NCBI RefSeq assembly: GCF_042477335.2 | Contig: NC_091260.1 | Coordinates: forward strand, 52,843,001 to 52,907,000 | DNA: 64,000 bases | From: Ovis canadensis | Taxonomy: Eukaryota; Chordata; Mammalia; Artiodactyla; Bovidae | Reading direction: 5' to 3' | Shown: in pieces, positions 51,347-62,072 of the stretch | Layout of the letters: each line of letters begins with the position of its first letter | Position numbering within the stretch: position 1 is the first letter of the stretch | The notes under the pieces: generated by a model | Databases searched by the model: none | What the model saw: only the letters and a program-made list of their open reading frames with translations | Told to the model about the DNA's origin: nothing | Program-made: the position numbers and the translations under genes

Positions 51347-52251
51347 AATTACTGCTAATTTGGGCTTTCCTGGGCTGTTGTGGGAACATGCCCATACGTT
51401 TCCCAGTAGTCCTTTTGTTTAGCAGTGTGAACTGTTTGGGTGTGCATCCTGCTTGAAGGCAGAGGGAAGACCCTTTGATCTCTCTAGTTTCTAGGATGAA
51501 GACCTCAGGAAGGAGTTGCCTGGAACCTGTCAAGGGGATGCTTTCCCTTTGCTGCTCTGCTCTCCTGCCATCAATATAGGCACAGAATCACAGTGATCAC
51601 TTAGAGCTCCTTAAGAAGCTCAGGGAGGGTCCTGCTACATGCCAGCCATCAATAACATTCACCATCATCCTTTGTCATCAGATGAAATCTCCAAAACCAG
51701 GCCCTGACTTTTCCTTCACTCTTCTAGGCTCTCACTTGGATTCCAAAAGCCTTGCTAACTGGCCTGGAAACCAAAGCATGTGGGAGACCCCTGGAAGAAG
51801 TCACCTGTTACCAAGTACACCTGGAAGACAACCACAAAAACTAAAGCAAGTGTGGGAATCCAGGCAAGTGAGAGAAGCTGTGTCAGACCATCTCATGCTG
51901 GGAGTTCCTGAGTTCTCTGGGTTAAGGAGCCCCAGCAATTGTCTGTTACTATGCAAATCTGCCCAGTGTCTGCCACATAGTTAGCAAAAGCATGGTTCTC
52001 AATGGCAGTCAATGCTGGCAGGCAGTCACTGTATCTGAAAACTCTCTTCTGCTGGGGATGGCAAATACCTCCACAAATCACTTCATGCTGATCTCTACAC
52101 TAAATCTATCAGTTAAAAATACAGGGTTAATTCTGAAGATTTGGGTTAACTCTTTCTAAGTACCATATCTATGATCTGGGTAGTTACTACTTGGTGAATG
52201 CAAATATATATCTATCTCTTTAGGGTGATTTAGGCTTTGGTTCCCAAACCA
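51347..52251. other. Long stretch without recognised features
   Basis: No repeat. A 100-codon plus frame (51682-51984) has no domain. GC is average. Confidence 0.45.
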
Positions 52252-52255
52252 GGCA

Positions 52256-52922
52256 TGTTACCCAAAAGTATGCATTGGGGGGAGGTCTGGCTGCTTCCCT
52301 CTCAGAAGCCAGTAAACAGGCCAGGTTGTGGAAAGGAAAGTTTTCTTTATTTCAGATGCCGGCAACTGGGGAGGAGGGTGGTGTACATCTGTTTAAAGGC
52401 CGACTCCCCTCCACTCCTGACAAGTAGGGGGTGAGAGTTTTTATAGACAAAGTGTGTGTGTGTGGGGGGGAGGGTTACATGCAGAAACAGTACACTCATC
52501 TTCCAGTTATCATCAGTCATCTGACTAGCATCATCTTGGTTGTTTTAGGTACAGTTAATCATCAGTTCCAGGGTGCACTTGTTCCCATTTCTTTGCCATC
52601 AATTCTCGGAATTGTGGCAGCTCAAGTCCTGGGTACAGTCTGGGTCATCATGTCATTAACTTTTCCACCTGGGGGTTTAGTTCACAGGATATGGCTCAGA
52701 ATATTATCTACAGCCCTTGAGAAAGAACCAGATGTCCTCAACTATGCTTAATGATTACATTATTATTATTTAGTCTCCTTAGACTGTTTTCCTTTGTTTC
52801 ACCATTTCTCACTTCTCTGACTAAACTTACTCTTTGATTAAAGTTTTTTCTACAGGCAAAAAGCAGGCAGACGACACGGTGGGTGTTGGGGGGTGGCGAG
52901 GACTATATAGTCTGCCTTTTCA
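52256..52922 (-). mobile_element. Solo ERV1-type LTR, antisense
   Basis: 667 bases with TG...CA ends and a 4-bp duplication 'ggca' (52252-52255 and 52923-52926), the size typical of class I retroviruses. Read on the minus strand it starts 'tgaaaaggcagactatatag', has a TATA box (complement at 52438-52445) and, about 94 bases on, AATAAA (complement at 52346-52351), then ends 'gggtaaca'. No internal viral sequence adjoins, so recombination between two LTRs removed it. Confidence 0.78.
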
Positions 52923-52926
52923 GGCA

Positions 52927-53032
52927 GAATAACATTTTAAAATTATACATTATCAGACACAGTGACACAAGATTCTGATCTGGTAGTCTTTGATGGTGCC
53001 TAGAATCATGTGTTTTAAAAATGTCTTAGGCT
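52927..53032. other. Short unassigned spacer
   Basis: AT-rich bases between the solo LTR and a CHR SINE. Confidence 0.4.
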
Positions 53033-53165
53033 GACTTTCCTGGTGGTCCAGTGGCTAAGACTCTGCAGGTTCAATCCCTGGCCAGGGATCTAGATCCCAC
53101 AAGCCACAACTAAGACCCAGAGCAGTCAAATAAGTAAATGAATAAATATTTTTTTTATAAATAAA
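53033..53165 (+). mobile_element. CHR-type SINE, short
   Basis: 'ctttcctggtggtccagtggctaagactctgcaggttcaatccctggcc', then 'agccacaactaagacccagagcagtc' and an AT tail 'aataaatattttttttat'. The middle of the head is deleted ('ccaacgcagggggcc' missing). Confidence 0.78.
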
Positions 53166-53342
53166 ACCTTTTAAGATCAGCTATACCCCAAGAAAAATTT
53201 TTTAAAAAAACTCACAAAGGAGAAATCAGATGAGTTGCAATAAATAACTGGAACTTTGTAAAAAAAAAAAAAGACAAAACTCTTAGGAATAATAGTTACG
53301 TACAGTTAGTTGCTGTAGGAAAGAATCCCTGTATTTCAATGG

Positions 53343-53555
53343 CTTTATGGTAGCTCAGCTGGTAAAGAATCCGCCTGCAAGGCAGGAGACCCTGGTTTGA
53401 TTCCCGGGTCAGGAAGTACTGGTGAAGGGATAGGCTACCCAATCCAGTATTCTTGGGCTTCACTGATGGCTCAGACAGTAAAGAATCTTTCTGTAATGTG
53501 GGAGATCTGGGTTTGATTCCTGAGTCTGGAAGATCTGGCAACCCACTCCAATTCA
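53343..53555 (+). mobile_element. Composite Bov-tA SINE dimer
   Basis: First head 'tttatggtagctcagctggtaaagaatccgcctgcaaggcaggag' shortens to 'ccagtattcttgggcttcactg', where a second head begins ('ggctcagacagtaaagaatctttctg'). The junction equals that of 5125-5449. The second unit is itself truncated at 'caacccactccaattc'. Confidence 0.86.
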
Positions 53556-54088
53556 CAATCTAGAAAGATTATTTCAGTGTAAACATGAATGAATTTAATT
53601 TTGCATTTTCCAAACAAAAATAATCTACTTTGTGGTTTTAGATTTTAAGCACAATTGAAAACTCCAGTAGTCATGGGCAATGACAGCATTGAAGTAACCC
53701 AAACTGTGTTCCTTCTTCTTTACAAACATTACGTAGTCACAGTCTATTTTGAATTAGTATTTAAACATGGCATCTGTCATACTCCAGGGTTTTGGAGAAA
53801 TAAGCTATATCCTAAGATAGCTTCATCAGTTCTAAACTATGAAAAATTTATTCTTGAAAATAGTATGTGTAGCTGAATCTACATGTGTTGGGTCTGACCG
53901 CAGACTTCAAGTTCTCTGAATTAACTTCCACGTGGAATATAGTGTTTCTCAAAGGGTTGGTTACGAAAAGCATGTTCATTTGAAACTTCCATATGTATTA
54001 TTAAAGCTCAGCAATAATCACAGCAATAGTTCAGAACTTAGACCAACAAAAGAGTTCTTTTCTTTTCTTGTTTAGACTTGCCAGGGAA
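53556..54088. other. AT-rich, no recognised feature
   Basis: Low GC. A 73-codon plus frame at 53655 has no domain. Confidence 0.45.
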
Positions 54089-54089
54089 C

Positions 54090-54313
54090 ATGTGTGTGTG
54101 CTAAGTTGCTTCAGTCGTGTCTGACTCTTTGTGACACCATGGATGGTAGCCCACCAGGCTCCTCTCTCCATTGGATTCTCCAGGCAAGAATACTAGGGTG
54201 CGTTGCCATTCCCTCCTCCAGGGGATCTTCTTGACCCAGGGATCGAACCTGCATCTCTACGTCTCCTGCATTGGCAGGCAGGTTCTCTACCACTAGCACA
54301 ACCTGGGAAGCCC
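54090..54313 (-). mobile_element. Bov-tA SINE
   Basis: 'tgtgtgtgtgctaagttgcttcagtcgtgtctgactc' to 'gttctctaccactagcacaacctgggaagccc'. B-box complement 'gggatcgaacc' intact. Young-looking. Confidence 0.93.
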
Positions 54314-55989
54314 AAGTGATATTGTAAAAGATCAGTTACAGGTGGGTTTCATGACTGTGTTTAAATTCTGTCCAAGTAAAGCCTGCACTTTACAGCTTGG
54401 GCTGACTGCTTCTACTGCCCTGCTCTTGGTATACTAGCCCATCTTCTCTGCTTTTATGTGCTTTCTCTACTTTGCAACTTCCGCTTCTCACGGTTTCGGC
54501 TTCCTCATAACTTAGATGACACGAGATCCTTCCAGGTGGTCTTACCTTCCCACTTCAGCTCTTCTGTTTCCTTTTCCAATCTCCCAGAACTACCTAGTTC
54601 AAATTCCTGCAAGAGAAATCCTTATTTGGCCAATTCATCTTTTCCAGAGCAGACCATACCATACTGGGCTTTTGACTAGTCTGTGCATTGACAATATTGG
54701 GTCAGGGACTTCTGTTTGGTCCCTTAAAGAAGGTGGGGCCACCTGATTCAAATCATGGCTGCCTGAAAGGTGTTCAGAGCAATGCAGATTTGCGGTTTGG
54801 CATGTGCAATGCCAAGAAAGGTAAACACACATAGAAACACCAAAGGCAAGGTAAGCATTCTTTTAATAATGGTGGAGGAGCCCTGGATGAAGACTCAGGT
54901 GAACTGGGGGTTAAATCTCCTCTCTGCTAAGTCTGATATTTTCTCATCTTTAGTTTACATAGAGTATAACAGTGTTTTCTTTAGGAGGAACATACATTTA
55001 ATAGAATTCTCAGTTATAGAAATGGCTGAAAGGAATAAGGGTTGACCACTCACCCCCATAACAAGTCTAGCTGTGGGTGGCTGCTGGCACCAGTTCAGAG
55101 CCAGCTTCTCAGAGTCTCTTGGCTTTTCTCCTATGCTTCTTGCATCATGTTGCACAATAGTTCTTGCAGCTACAGACATCCTGTCCCTTTCCAGGTACAG
55201 AGGAAGAGAAAGTGGTGATGGATTCACATCTGTGCCTCTTGTCAGGAAAAGCAAGAGGCTTCCCAGAATCCCTGCCAATGTCTCATTGGCCAGGAAGGGT
55301 GCAGAGCCACCCCTGGCCGTGGTGGAGGCTAGGATGGGGGTGTTTGCTAGGGCTGGATGCATGGCCTCCCGGAACAGAACTCTGCTAGCAGTAGCAAGGA
55401 GGGGGAGTGGGTATGAGGAAGGGGTGGGGTGGGGTGCAATTACAAAGAGGTTAATTTGATCTAATTCCTTACAGGATGGTTGTGAGTGTCAAGTATATGT
55501 GAAATATGCAATGAGGGCTTTTCAAAATGAATACTGACAACTTCCCCACACAGTCATGCTATATTATATGCCTGATTTCTTAAAGACAGACCTCCCCACT
55601 CCCCCACCCTGCCACTGCCACACCCTTTATCACCTTACCTTGAGATCTGCCAAAGGAAACTGAACATGGCTTGATCTTACCCTCCAACCTTGTCTCTCCC
55701 CATCCTGCCTGGTGCTCACCTCGTTCCCATGACAGCACCGACTTCCCTCCAAGGGTTGTGAGTTCACCATGACTTTTCTCACCCCAGACCTTTGCTTTCA
55801 TATTTTTCTTCTTGTGGATCAGACTTCCTCCTTTCTGTTACCATTTCAGAGAAATCCACCCTGACTCCCAATCTCTTTGAAAAAAAAAAAAAAAATCCCC
55901 CTTTCGTACTTCCCAAGCACCAAGCAGACTCTTCATTCAAGTATAGTCTATAGACTCTTCATTCCATTTATCTGTTTAATGGTGTAACA
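54314..55989. other. Long stretch, possibly old repeats
   Basis: Two opposing frames overlap at 55.0-55.5 kb (128 codons plus from 55073, 135 codons minus from 55362), in sequence that resembles an old interspersed repeat ('ctcattggccaggaagggtg'). I do not regard either as a gene. Runs of A occur at 55880-55894. Confidence 0.42.
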
Positions 55990-56165
55990 TTTAAAGGAAT
56001 GGGTGCTAGAGCCCGACTGACCTCAGCTAACCTCTTCCTAGCAGGTTCCTTTGCCTCTATTTTTCTCCTATGTAAAATGGCGATATGGGATTGTGAGGTG
56101 GATTAAATGTATTAGGTGCTAAGAAAGTGGTCTGTGCATAAGTGGGCAATTAATACATGAGAGTT
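55990..56165 (+). mobile_element. MIR SINE relic
   Basis: 'gctagagcccgactgacctcagctaacctcttcc', 'ttctcctatgtaaaatggcgatatggg', 'gaggtggattaaatgtattaggtgctaag' follow the MIR core. Confidence 0.5.
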
Positions 56166-56374
56166 AAACAAATCAAAGAAATAACATGCATTTCTTCCAC
56201 CCATCTGATACTCTCAAAAGACAGTGCCTTACTCTGTCCGTTCACTACAGCAGCTGGCTCGGTGCTGGGCCGAGTCACCACTGTTGCCATTCTCATGGTT
56301 CTTTATACCAAGTGGGTCTGAAGTATTTGTTGACTGAATACATCAATGAATAACCAAGTGGTATTCTGCATGGG

Positions 56375-56504
56375 GGAGAAGGTGACAGTGGCTCAGCAGT
56401 GTCCAACTCTTTGGGATCCCATGGACTGCAGCCAGCCAGGCTCCTCTGTCCATGGAATTCTCCAGGCAAAAATACTGGAGTGGGTAGCCATTCCCTTCTC
56501 CAGA
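56375..56504 (-). mobile_element. Bov-tA SINE, 5'-truncated
   Basis: 'gaaggtgacagtggctcagcagtgtccaactc' to 'gggtagccattcccttctccag'. The tRNA head is absent. The exact repeat 'aataaccaa' (56349-56357 and 56505-56513) flanks it with about 20 extra bases on the left. Confidence 0.86.
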
Positions 56505-56539
56505 AATAACCAACAAGCAGAAGTCTCTGGCCGAGTGGG

Positions 56540-57240
56540 GAGCTGAAATCTGAACCCGCTCGTGGGGTCTTGTTAGAACCGAGTTCGCCGTGACAAAGCG
56601 TGGGTCCCGCATGGCCCCGTCTCCCAGCACGTCTTCCTCTGCTTCCCAGCCAAGAGACGCAAGGATCGCCGCTTCCGGGTGAACGGCCAGGTCTCAGGCC
56701 ACCCAGGAAACGGAAGCGAGCCTCTGTCTGCGTGAGGACCTCAGCGCGTGCACCCACGCACTTGTGACTCCGCGGCTGTGCTGGGGTTGGTGTCCCGCTC
56801 GCTGACCTGGCCATCCTGGGGGCAGCTGCTTTCCCCAGCCAGCCTTGAGCTCTGGCCCCGGCCACCCCTCCGGGGCGTCTGACTCTCTCTGAAGAGGACT
56901 TTTTCCAAACCCCAAAGTGCGGCAGTTTTATGGGCCAGCTGCACTGCGTTCCCCTTTCAGAGGCAACCGAGGCTGTTAAATCACAGGAAAAGCCCGTCCA
57001 AGTTGCTCTGCGGGGACTCAGTCCGGCAACCGGCTGCTTTCCTCACTCTCCTCCAGTGCCGCGTCTCAGAGGAGCCGTTAGAAACCCAGCAAAGGAGACC
57101 TAGGTCACCCCGGCTGCCTTCCAGGGCCTGATACTCGGCCGCCCCTGAAGCCTTTGTTGAGCCCTGGCCATTTCCCGTGGCCTCTGGGCCCCCCAGCACA
57201 CAGGTTAACGCGCAGCCCCTGTCCTCCGTGCACCGCTTGT
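56540..57240. promoter_or_regulatory. CpG-rich block, candidate CpG island
   Basis: By eye about 45 to 50 CpG dinucleotides in 700 bases with GC around 60 percent, against very few CpG elsewhere in the window. Densest at 56540-56780 ('ccgctcg', 'ccgcttccgg', 'agcgcgtgc', 'ccgcgg'). No SINE or LINE explains it. Sp1-type 'ggccgcccc' occurs near 57138. CpG islands usually mark promoters, but I see no first exon or TATA box. Strand unknown. Confidence 0.52.
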
Positions 57241-57670
57241 TTTTTTTTGTTTCTGTTTGGTGAATGGTTTCAGGGCTTCTCCCTTTCCTGCTCCACCCCA
57301 GCTGGAAGCCTCTTTATTAGCAGTTTGTTTGCAAGCTCATGGTGGTCTGTGAACTTGTCTGAAATTTCTTGGAAGGGAAACAACTGCTGCAGCCAGAATG
57401 TGAGCCCCAGAGGAACATTCTGGCGGTCTCTTTTCAGACAATGCTCATCCATGCTCTCTGGCCACCCGTCCTTCCTTCACCCTACACGCCACACACCTTG
57501 AGAACATTCCAGCCCTCTGTTAAAAGTCTTCCAGAGATCCTGACAAGGGAGAGAAGATTTCTTCCCCTAAAAAAGTGCAGCATGTGATGGTGTCTCTTAT
57601 GTGAGGGGTGTTGCCTTCCATGAGGTTCCTTAAGGAGAAATTGAGGAATAATTCCAGGTCAGCCACTTAG
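57241..57670. other. Unique sequence, nothing recognised
   Basis: T-rich run at 57241-57250, otherwise average composition. A 115-codon plus frame (57154-57501) starts in the CpG block and is Ser/Phe-rich without a domain; a 60-codon minus frame overlaps. Confidence 0.42.
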
Positions 57671-57737
57671 AAGCTTTCTAAAACAATTTTACTGAAGTAT
57701 AGTTGATTTACAATGTTGTGTTTAATTTCTGCTGTCT

Positions 57738-57802
57738 AGCAAAGTGATTCAGTTATACAGATAGACATTCTTTTTCATATTCTTCCCCATTATGATGTAT
57801 CA
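57738..57802 (+). repeat. 65-bp duplication, left copy
   Basis: L1-derived bases 'agcaaagtgattcagttatac' to 'ttatgatgtatca', repeated at 59946-60010 on the other side of BovB 57803-59945, with 59 of 65 identical. It is interpreted as an unusually long target-site duplication. Confidence 0.9.
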
Positions 57803-58349
57803 TGAGTACATCATTTATCCTGAGTACATCATGAGAAATGCTGGGCTGGATGAAGCACAAGCTGGAATCAAGATTGCTGGGAGAAATATCAATAATCTCA
57901 GATATGCAGATGACCCTTATGGCAGAAAGCAAAGAGGAGCTTGATAAAGGTGAAAGAGCAGAGTGAAAACACTGACTTAAAACTTAACATTCAAAAAACT
58001 AAGATCATGGCATCCAGTCCCATCACTTCAAGGCAAATAGATGGGGAAACAATGGAAACAGTGACAGACATTATTTTCTTGGGCTCTAAAATCACTGCAG
58101 ATGGTGACTGCAGCCATGAAATTAAAAGACGCTTGCTCCTTGGGAAAAAAGCTATGACCAACCTAGACAGCAAATTAAAAAGCAGAGACATTACATCGCC
58201 AACAAATGTCTGTCTAGTCAAAGCTATGGTTTTTCCAGTAGTCATGTATGTATGTGAGAGGTGGACCATAAAGAAGGCTGAGCACTGAAGAATTGATGCT
58301 TTTGAACTGTGATTTGGAGAAGACTCTTGAGATCAAACCAGTCAATTCT

Positions 58350-59661
58350 TTTTTTTTTTTTTTAATTTTTATTTTTACTTTATTTTACTTTACAATACTG
58401 TATTGGTTTTGCCATACATTGACATGAATCCGCCATGGGTGTACATGAGTTCCCAATCCTGAACCCCACTTCCACCTCCCACCGCATATCATCTCTCTGG
58501 ATCATCCCCGTGCACCAGCCCCAAGCATCCTGTATCCTGCATTGAACATAGACTGGCGATTCGTTTCTTACATGATAGTATACATGTTTCAGTGCTATTC
58601 TCCCAAATCATCCCACCCTCTCCCTCTCCCTCAGAGTACAAAAGTCTGTTCTATACATCTGTGTCTCTTTTGCTGTCTCACATACAGGGTTATCATTACC
58701 ATCTTTCTAAATTCCATATATATGTGCTAGTATACTGTATTGGTGTTTTTCTTTCTGGTTTACTTCACTCTGTATAATCAGCTTCAGTTTCATCCATCTC
58801 ATCAGAACTGATTCAAATGTATTCTTTTTTAATGGCTGAGTAATACTCCATTGTGTATATGTACCACAGCTTTCTTATCCATTCATCTGCTGATGGACAT
58901 CTAGTTTGTTTCCATGTCCTGGCTATTATAAACAGTGCTGCGATGAACATTGGGGTAGTGTCTCTTTCAATTCTGGTTTCCTCCGTGTGTATGCCCAGCA
59001 GTGGGATTGCTGGGTCATAAGGCAGTTCTATTTGCAGTTGTTTAAGGAATCTCCACACTGTTCTCCATAGTGGCTGTACTAGTTTGCATTCCCACCAACA
59101 GTGTAAGAGGGTTCCCTTTTCTCCATACCCTCTCCAGCATTTATTGCTTGCAGACTTTTGGATCACAGCCATTTTGACTGGTGTGAAATGGTACCTCATT
59201 GTGTTTTTGATTTGCATTTCTCTGATAATGAGTGATGTTGAGCATCTTTTCATGTGTTTGTTAGCCATCTGTATGTCTTCTTTGGAGAAATGTCTATTTA
59301 GTTCTTTGGCCCATTTTTTGATTGGGTCGTTTATTTTTCTGGAATTGAGCTGCATACGTTGCTTGTATATTTTTGAGATTAGTTGCTTGTCAGTTGCTTC
59401 ATTTGCTATTATTTTCTCCCATTCAGAAGGCTGTCTTTTCACCTTGCTTATAGTTTCCTTTGTTGTGCAGAAGCTTTTAATTTTAATTAGATCCCATTTA
59501 TTTGTTTTTATTTCCAGAATTCTGGGAGGTGGATCATAGAGGATCCTGCTGTGATTTATGTCGGAGAGTGTTTTGCCTGTTCTCCTCGAGGAGTTTTACA
59601 GTTTTTGGTCTTACGTTTAGATCTTTAATCCATTTTGAGTTTATTTTTGTGTGTGCAAACT
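58350..59661 (-). mobile_element. L1 LINE (bovine type), 5'-truncated
   Basis: 1.31 kb, antisense, with the poly(A) tail at the left (T run 58350-58363), the 3'UTR 'ttttgccatacattgacatgaatccgcc' and the C-terminal ORF2. An exact 10-bp duplication 'agtcaattct' (58340-58349 and 59662-59671) shows that it entered the BovB. Among the youngest elements here. Confidence 0.96.
58813..59442 (-). pseudogene. L1 ORF2 C-terminal fragment, open 209 codons
   Basis: Open from an internal Met to the normal stop. It covers the region after the reverse transcriptase, including the Cys-rich motif. The sequence 'CWRGYGEKG' and 'LLHCWWEC' carries Tyr where the family usually has the second Cys of the motif, then the His and last Cys. 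It ends '...[14 protein letters not shown]'. The 5' truncation removed endonuclease and RT, so no functional protein is expected. Confidence 0.92.
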
Positions 59662-59945
59662 AGTCAATTCTAAAGGAAATCAACCCTGAATATTCATTGG
59701 TGGGACTGAAGCTGAAGCTCCAATTATTTGGCCACCTGATGCGAAGAGCTGACTCATTAGAAAAGACCCTGATGCTGGGAAAGATTGAAGGCAAGAGAAG
59801 GGGCAACAGAAGACACTGATGGCATCACTGACTCAATGGACATGAGTTTGAGCAAGCTCCGGGAGATGGTGAAAGACAGGGAAGCCTGGTGTGCTGCCGT
59901 CCATGGGGTTGCAAAGAGTCCTACATGACTGAGCAACTGAACAAC

Positions 59946-60010
59946 AGCAAAGTGACTCAGTGATACAGATACACATTCTTTTTCATATTCCTTCCCATTA
60001 TGATTTATCA
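59946..60010 (+). repeat. 65-bp duplication, right copy
   Basis: 'agcaaagtgactcagtgatac' to 'ttatgatttatca'. It differs from the left copy at six positions, consistent with the age of the BovB between them. Confidence 0.9.
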
Positions 60011-60219
60011 CAGGTTACTGAATATATAGCTCCCTGTGCTATACAGAGGACCTTGTTTTTATTCATCCTTTCTGTGATAGCTTGCATCTGCTAATACCAA
60101 ACTTCCAATCCTTCCCTCTCCCAGTCCCTCCCTCTTGGCAACCATAAGTCTGTTTATGCCTGTGGGCATGTTTTTGTTTCGTAGGTATGTTCATTTGTGT
60201 TGTATTTTAGATTCCACTT

Positions 60220-61312
60220 GTCAGTTCAGTTCAGTCGCTCAGTTGTGTCCAGCTCTTTGTGACCCCATGGACCGCAGCACACCAGGCCTCCCTATCCATC
60301 GCCGACTCCTGGAGTTTACTCAAACTCGTGTCCATCGAGTTGGTGATGCCATCCAACCATCTCATCCTCTGTCGTCCCCTTCTCCTCCTGCCTTCAATCT
60401 TTCCCAGCATCAGGGTCTTTTCAAATGAGTCAGTTCTTGTATCATGTGGCCAAAGTATTGGAGCTTCAGCTGCAACATCAGTCCTTCCAATGAATATTCA
60501 GGACTGCTTTCCTTTAGGATGGACTGGTTTGATCTCCTTGCAGTCCAAGGGACTCTCAAGAGTCTTCTCCAACACCATAGTTCAAAAGCATCAATTCTTC
60601 GGCACTCAGCTTTCTTTATAGTCCAACTCTCACATCCATACATGACTACTGGAAAAACCATAGCTTTGAGTAAGTGGACATTTGTTGGCAAAGTAATGTC
60701 TCTGCTTTTTAACATGCTGTCTAGGTTGGTCATAACTTTCCTTCCAAGGAGCAAGTGTCTTAATTTCATGGCTGTAATCACCATCTGCAGTAATTTTGAA
60801 GTCCAAAAAAATTAAAGTCCTCACTGTTTCCATTGTTTCCCTATCTGTTTGCCAGGAAGCGATGGGACCAGATGCCATGATCTTAGTTTTCTGAATGTTA
60901 AGTTTTGAGCCAACTTTTTCACTCTCCTCTTTTACTTTCATCAAGAAGCTCTTTAGTTCTTCTTTGCTTTGTGCCATAAGGGTGTTGTCATCTGCATATC
61001 TGAGGTTATTGATATTTCTCCTGGCAATCTTGATTCCAGCTTGTGCTTCCTCCAGCCTAGCGTTTCTCATGATGTACTCTGCATATAAGTTAAATAAGCA
61101 GGGTGACAATATACAGCTTTGACATACTCTTTTCCCTATTTGGAACCAGCCTGTTGTTCCATGTCCAGTTCTAACTGTTGTTTCTTGACTTGCATACAGA
61201 TTTCTCAAGAGGAAGGTCAGGTGATCTGGTATCCCCAGCTCTTTAAGATTTTTCCAGAGTGTGTTGTGGTATACACAGTTAAAGGCTTTGGCATGGTCAA
61301 TAAAGCAGAAGT
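60220..61312 (-). mobile_element. BovB LINE fragment, 1.1 kb
   Basis: Antisense, from 'gtcagttcagttcagtcgctcag' to 'gactatgccaaagcc'-complement region near 61312. The minus frame from 61319 reads 'FCFIDHAKAFNCVYHNTLW' (RT motif A with Asp), 'NLYAEYIMRNARLEEAQAGIKIA' and 'LRYADDNTLMAQSKEEL' (RT 'YADD' box), then a frame shift near 60690. Flanked by 'attccactt' (60211-60219 and 61313-61321). The RT box is open, but the element is truncated and lacks the endonuclease. Confidence 0.96.
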
Positions 61313-61440
61313 ATTCCACTTACAAGTGATATCATATGGTATTTTTCTTTCTGTTTCTGACTCACTTCATTTAGTATGATCATCTCTAGGTCCATCAATG
61401 TTGCTGCAAAAGCTTTTTGCTGTTTGTCTTCTTATTAAGG

Positions 61441-61833
61441 AAAATTCCCGGCCCCACTGATGTCTGATTGTGAGAACCGAGTCATTGACTGAGGAGGGGG
61501 AGAGAAGAATAACAATGATGAAGAATAACATTGACAAAGGATTTCTTCGGCAAAAAATGTCTCCTACAGAGCCCGGTCCTGTCCATCAGGACTTGGTCAC
61601 TCTGACCCTTCCCCTGAGGTAGCTTGGAGTCCAACAACCAGCTCCTGAGATTCGCTCCCTAATCGGCCCCTTGGGTCTCCCCTCTGTCTTCAGCAGCAGC
61701 ATCCATCTCCCATGACAGGCTGGTCCTGAGGGAGGAGGAGCCAAGCTTGAGCTATGGTGGGTCTTGGCTAGAAATGTGGTTGGTGACAGAACCCCACATA
61801 AGTTACCAACATGTTCTTACATTATCTTAAGGC
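61441..61833. other. Unique sequence, nothing recognised
   Basis: No repeat identity. Average composition. Confidence 0.42.
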
Positions 61834-61846
61834 TAATGGGGTGAAA

Positions 61847-62059
61847 GTTTTCCCTAGTGGCTCAAAGAGTAAAGAAACTGCCTATAATGCGGGAGACCTG
61901 AGTTTGAACCCTTAGTTGGGAAGATACCCTGGAGAAGGGCATGGCAACTCACTCCAGTATTCTTGCCTGGAGAATCCCATGGACAGAGGAGCCTGGCAGG
62001 CTACGGTCCGTTGGGGTGGCAAAGAGTCAGACACGACTGAGCAACTAAGTACACACGCA
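61847..62059 (+). mobile_element. Bov-tA SINE
   Basis: 'gttttccctagtggctcaaagagtaaagaaactgcc', B-box region 'gagtttgaacccttag' degraded, tail to 'cgactgagcaactaagtacacacg'. Exact 13-bp duplication 'taatggggtgaaa' (61834-61846 and 62060-62072). Confidence 0.95.
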
Positions 62060-62072
62060 TAATGGGGTGAAA

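Larger units (their letters stand above)
57803..59945 (+). mobile_element. BovB LINE split by a younger L1
   Basis: Left part 57803-58339 starts just before 'gagtacatcatgagaaatgctgggctggatgaagc' (after an 18-base repeat of 'tgagtacatcat') and reads toward 'NIQKTKIMASSPITS' and the ORF2 end. Right part 59672-59945 continues with 'aaaggaaatcaaccctgaatattcattgg' to 'cctacatgactgagcaactgaacaac'. The L1 lies between. Frame shifts and stops make it inactive. Confidence 0.94.
57678..61409 (-). mobile_element. Old L1 3' fragment hosting a transposon nest
   Basis: Three separated parts, 57678-57802 ('actgaagtatagttgatttacaatgttgtg'), 60011-60219 ('ggttactgaatatatagctccctgtgctatacag') and 61322-61409 ('acaagtgatatcatatggtatttttc'), form one antisense L1 end of about 420 bases. 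The duplication 'aagcttt' (57671-57677 and 61410-61416) flanks the whole. It was entered by two BovBs. Confidence 0.75.

Noticed and set aside
54955..55459. Opposing 128- and 135-codon ORFs
   Set aside because: Both strands are open over the same bases, neither shows a domain, and the sequence resembles an old interspersed repeat.
56293..56865. 190-codon minus-strand ORF in the CpG-rich block
   Set aside because: Its C-terminal half is the Bov-tA SINE and the rest is Arg/Gly-rich chance translation of GC-rich DNA.
60630..61319. 229-codon ORF with reverse transcriptase motifs as a host gene
   Set aside because: It is the antisense BovB ORF2, truncated and shifted, with its own target-site duplication.
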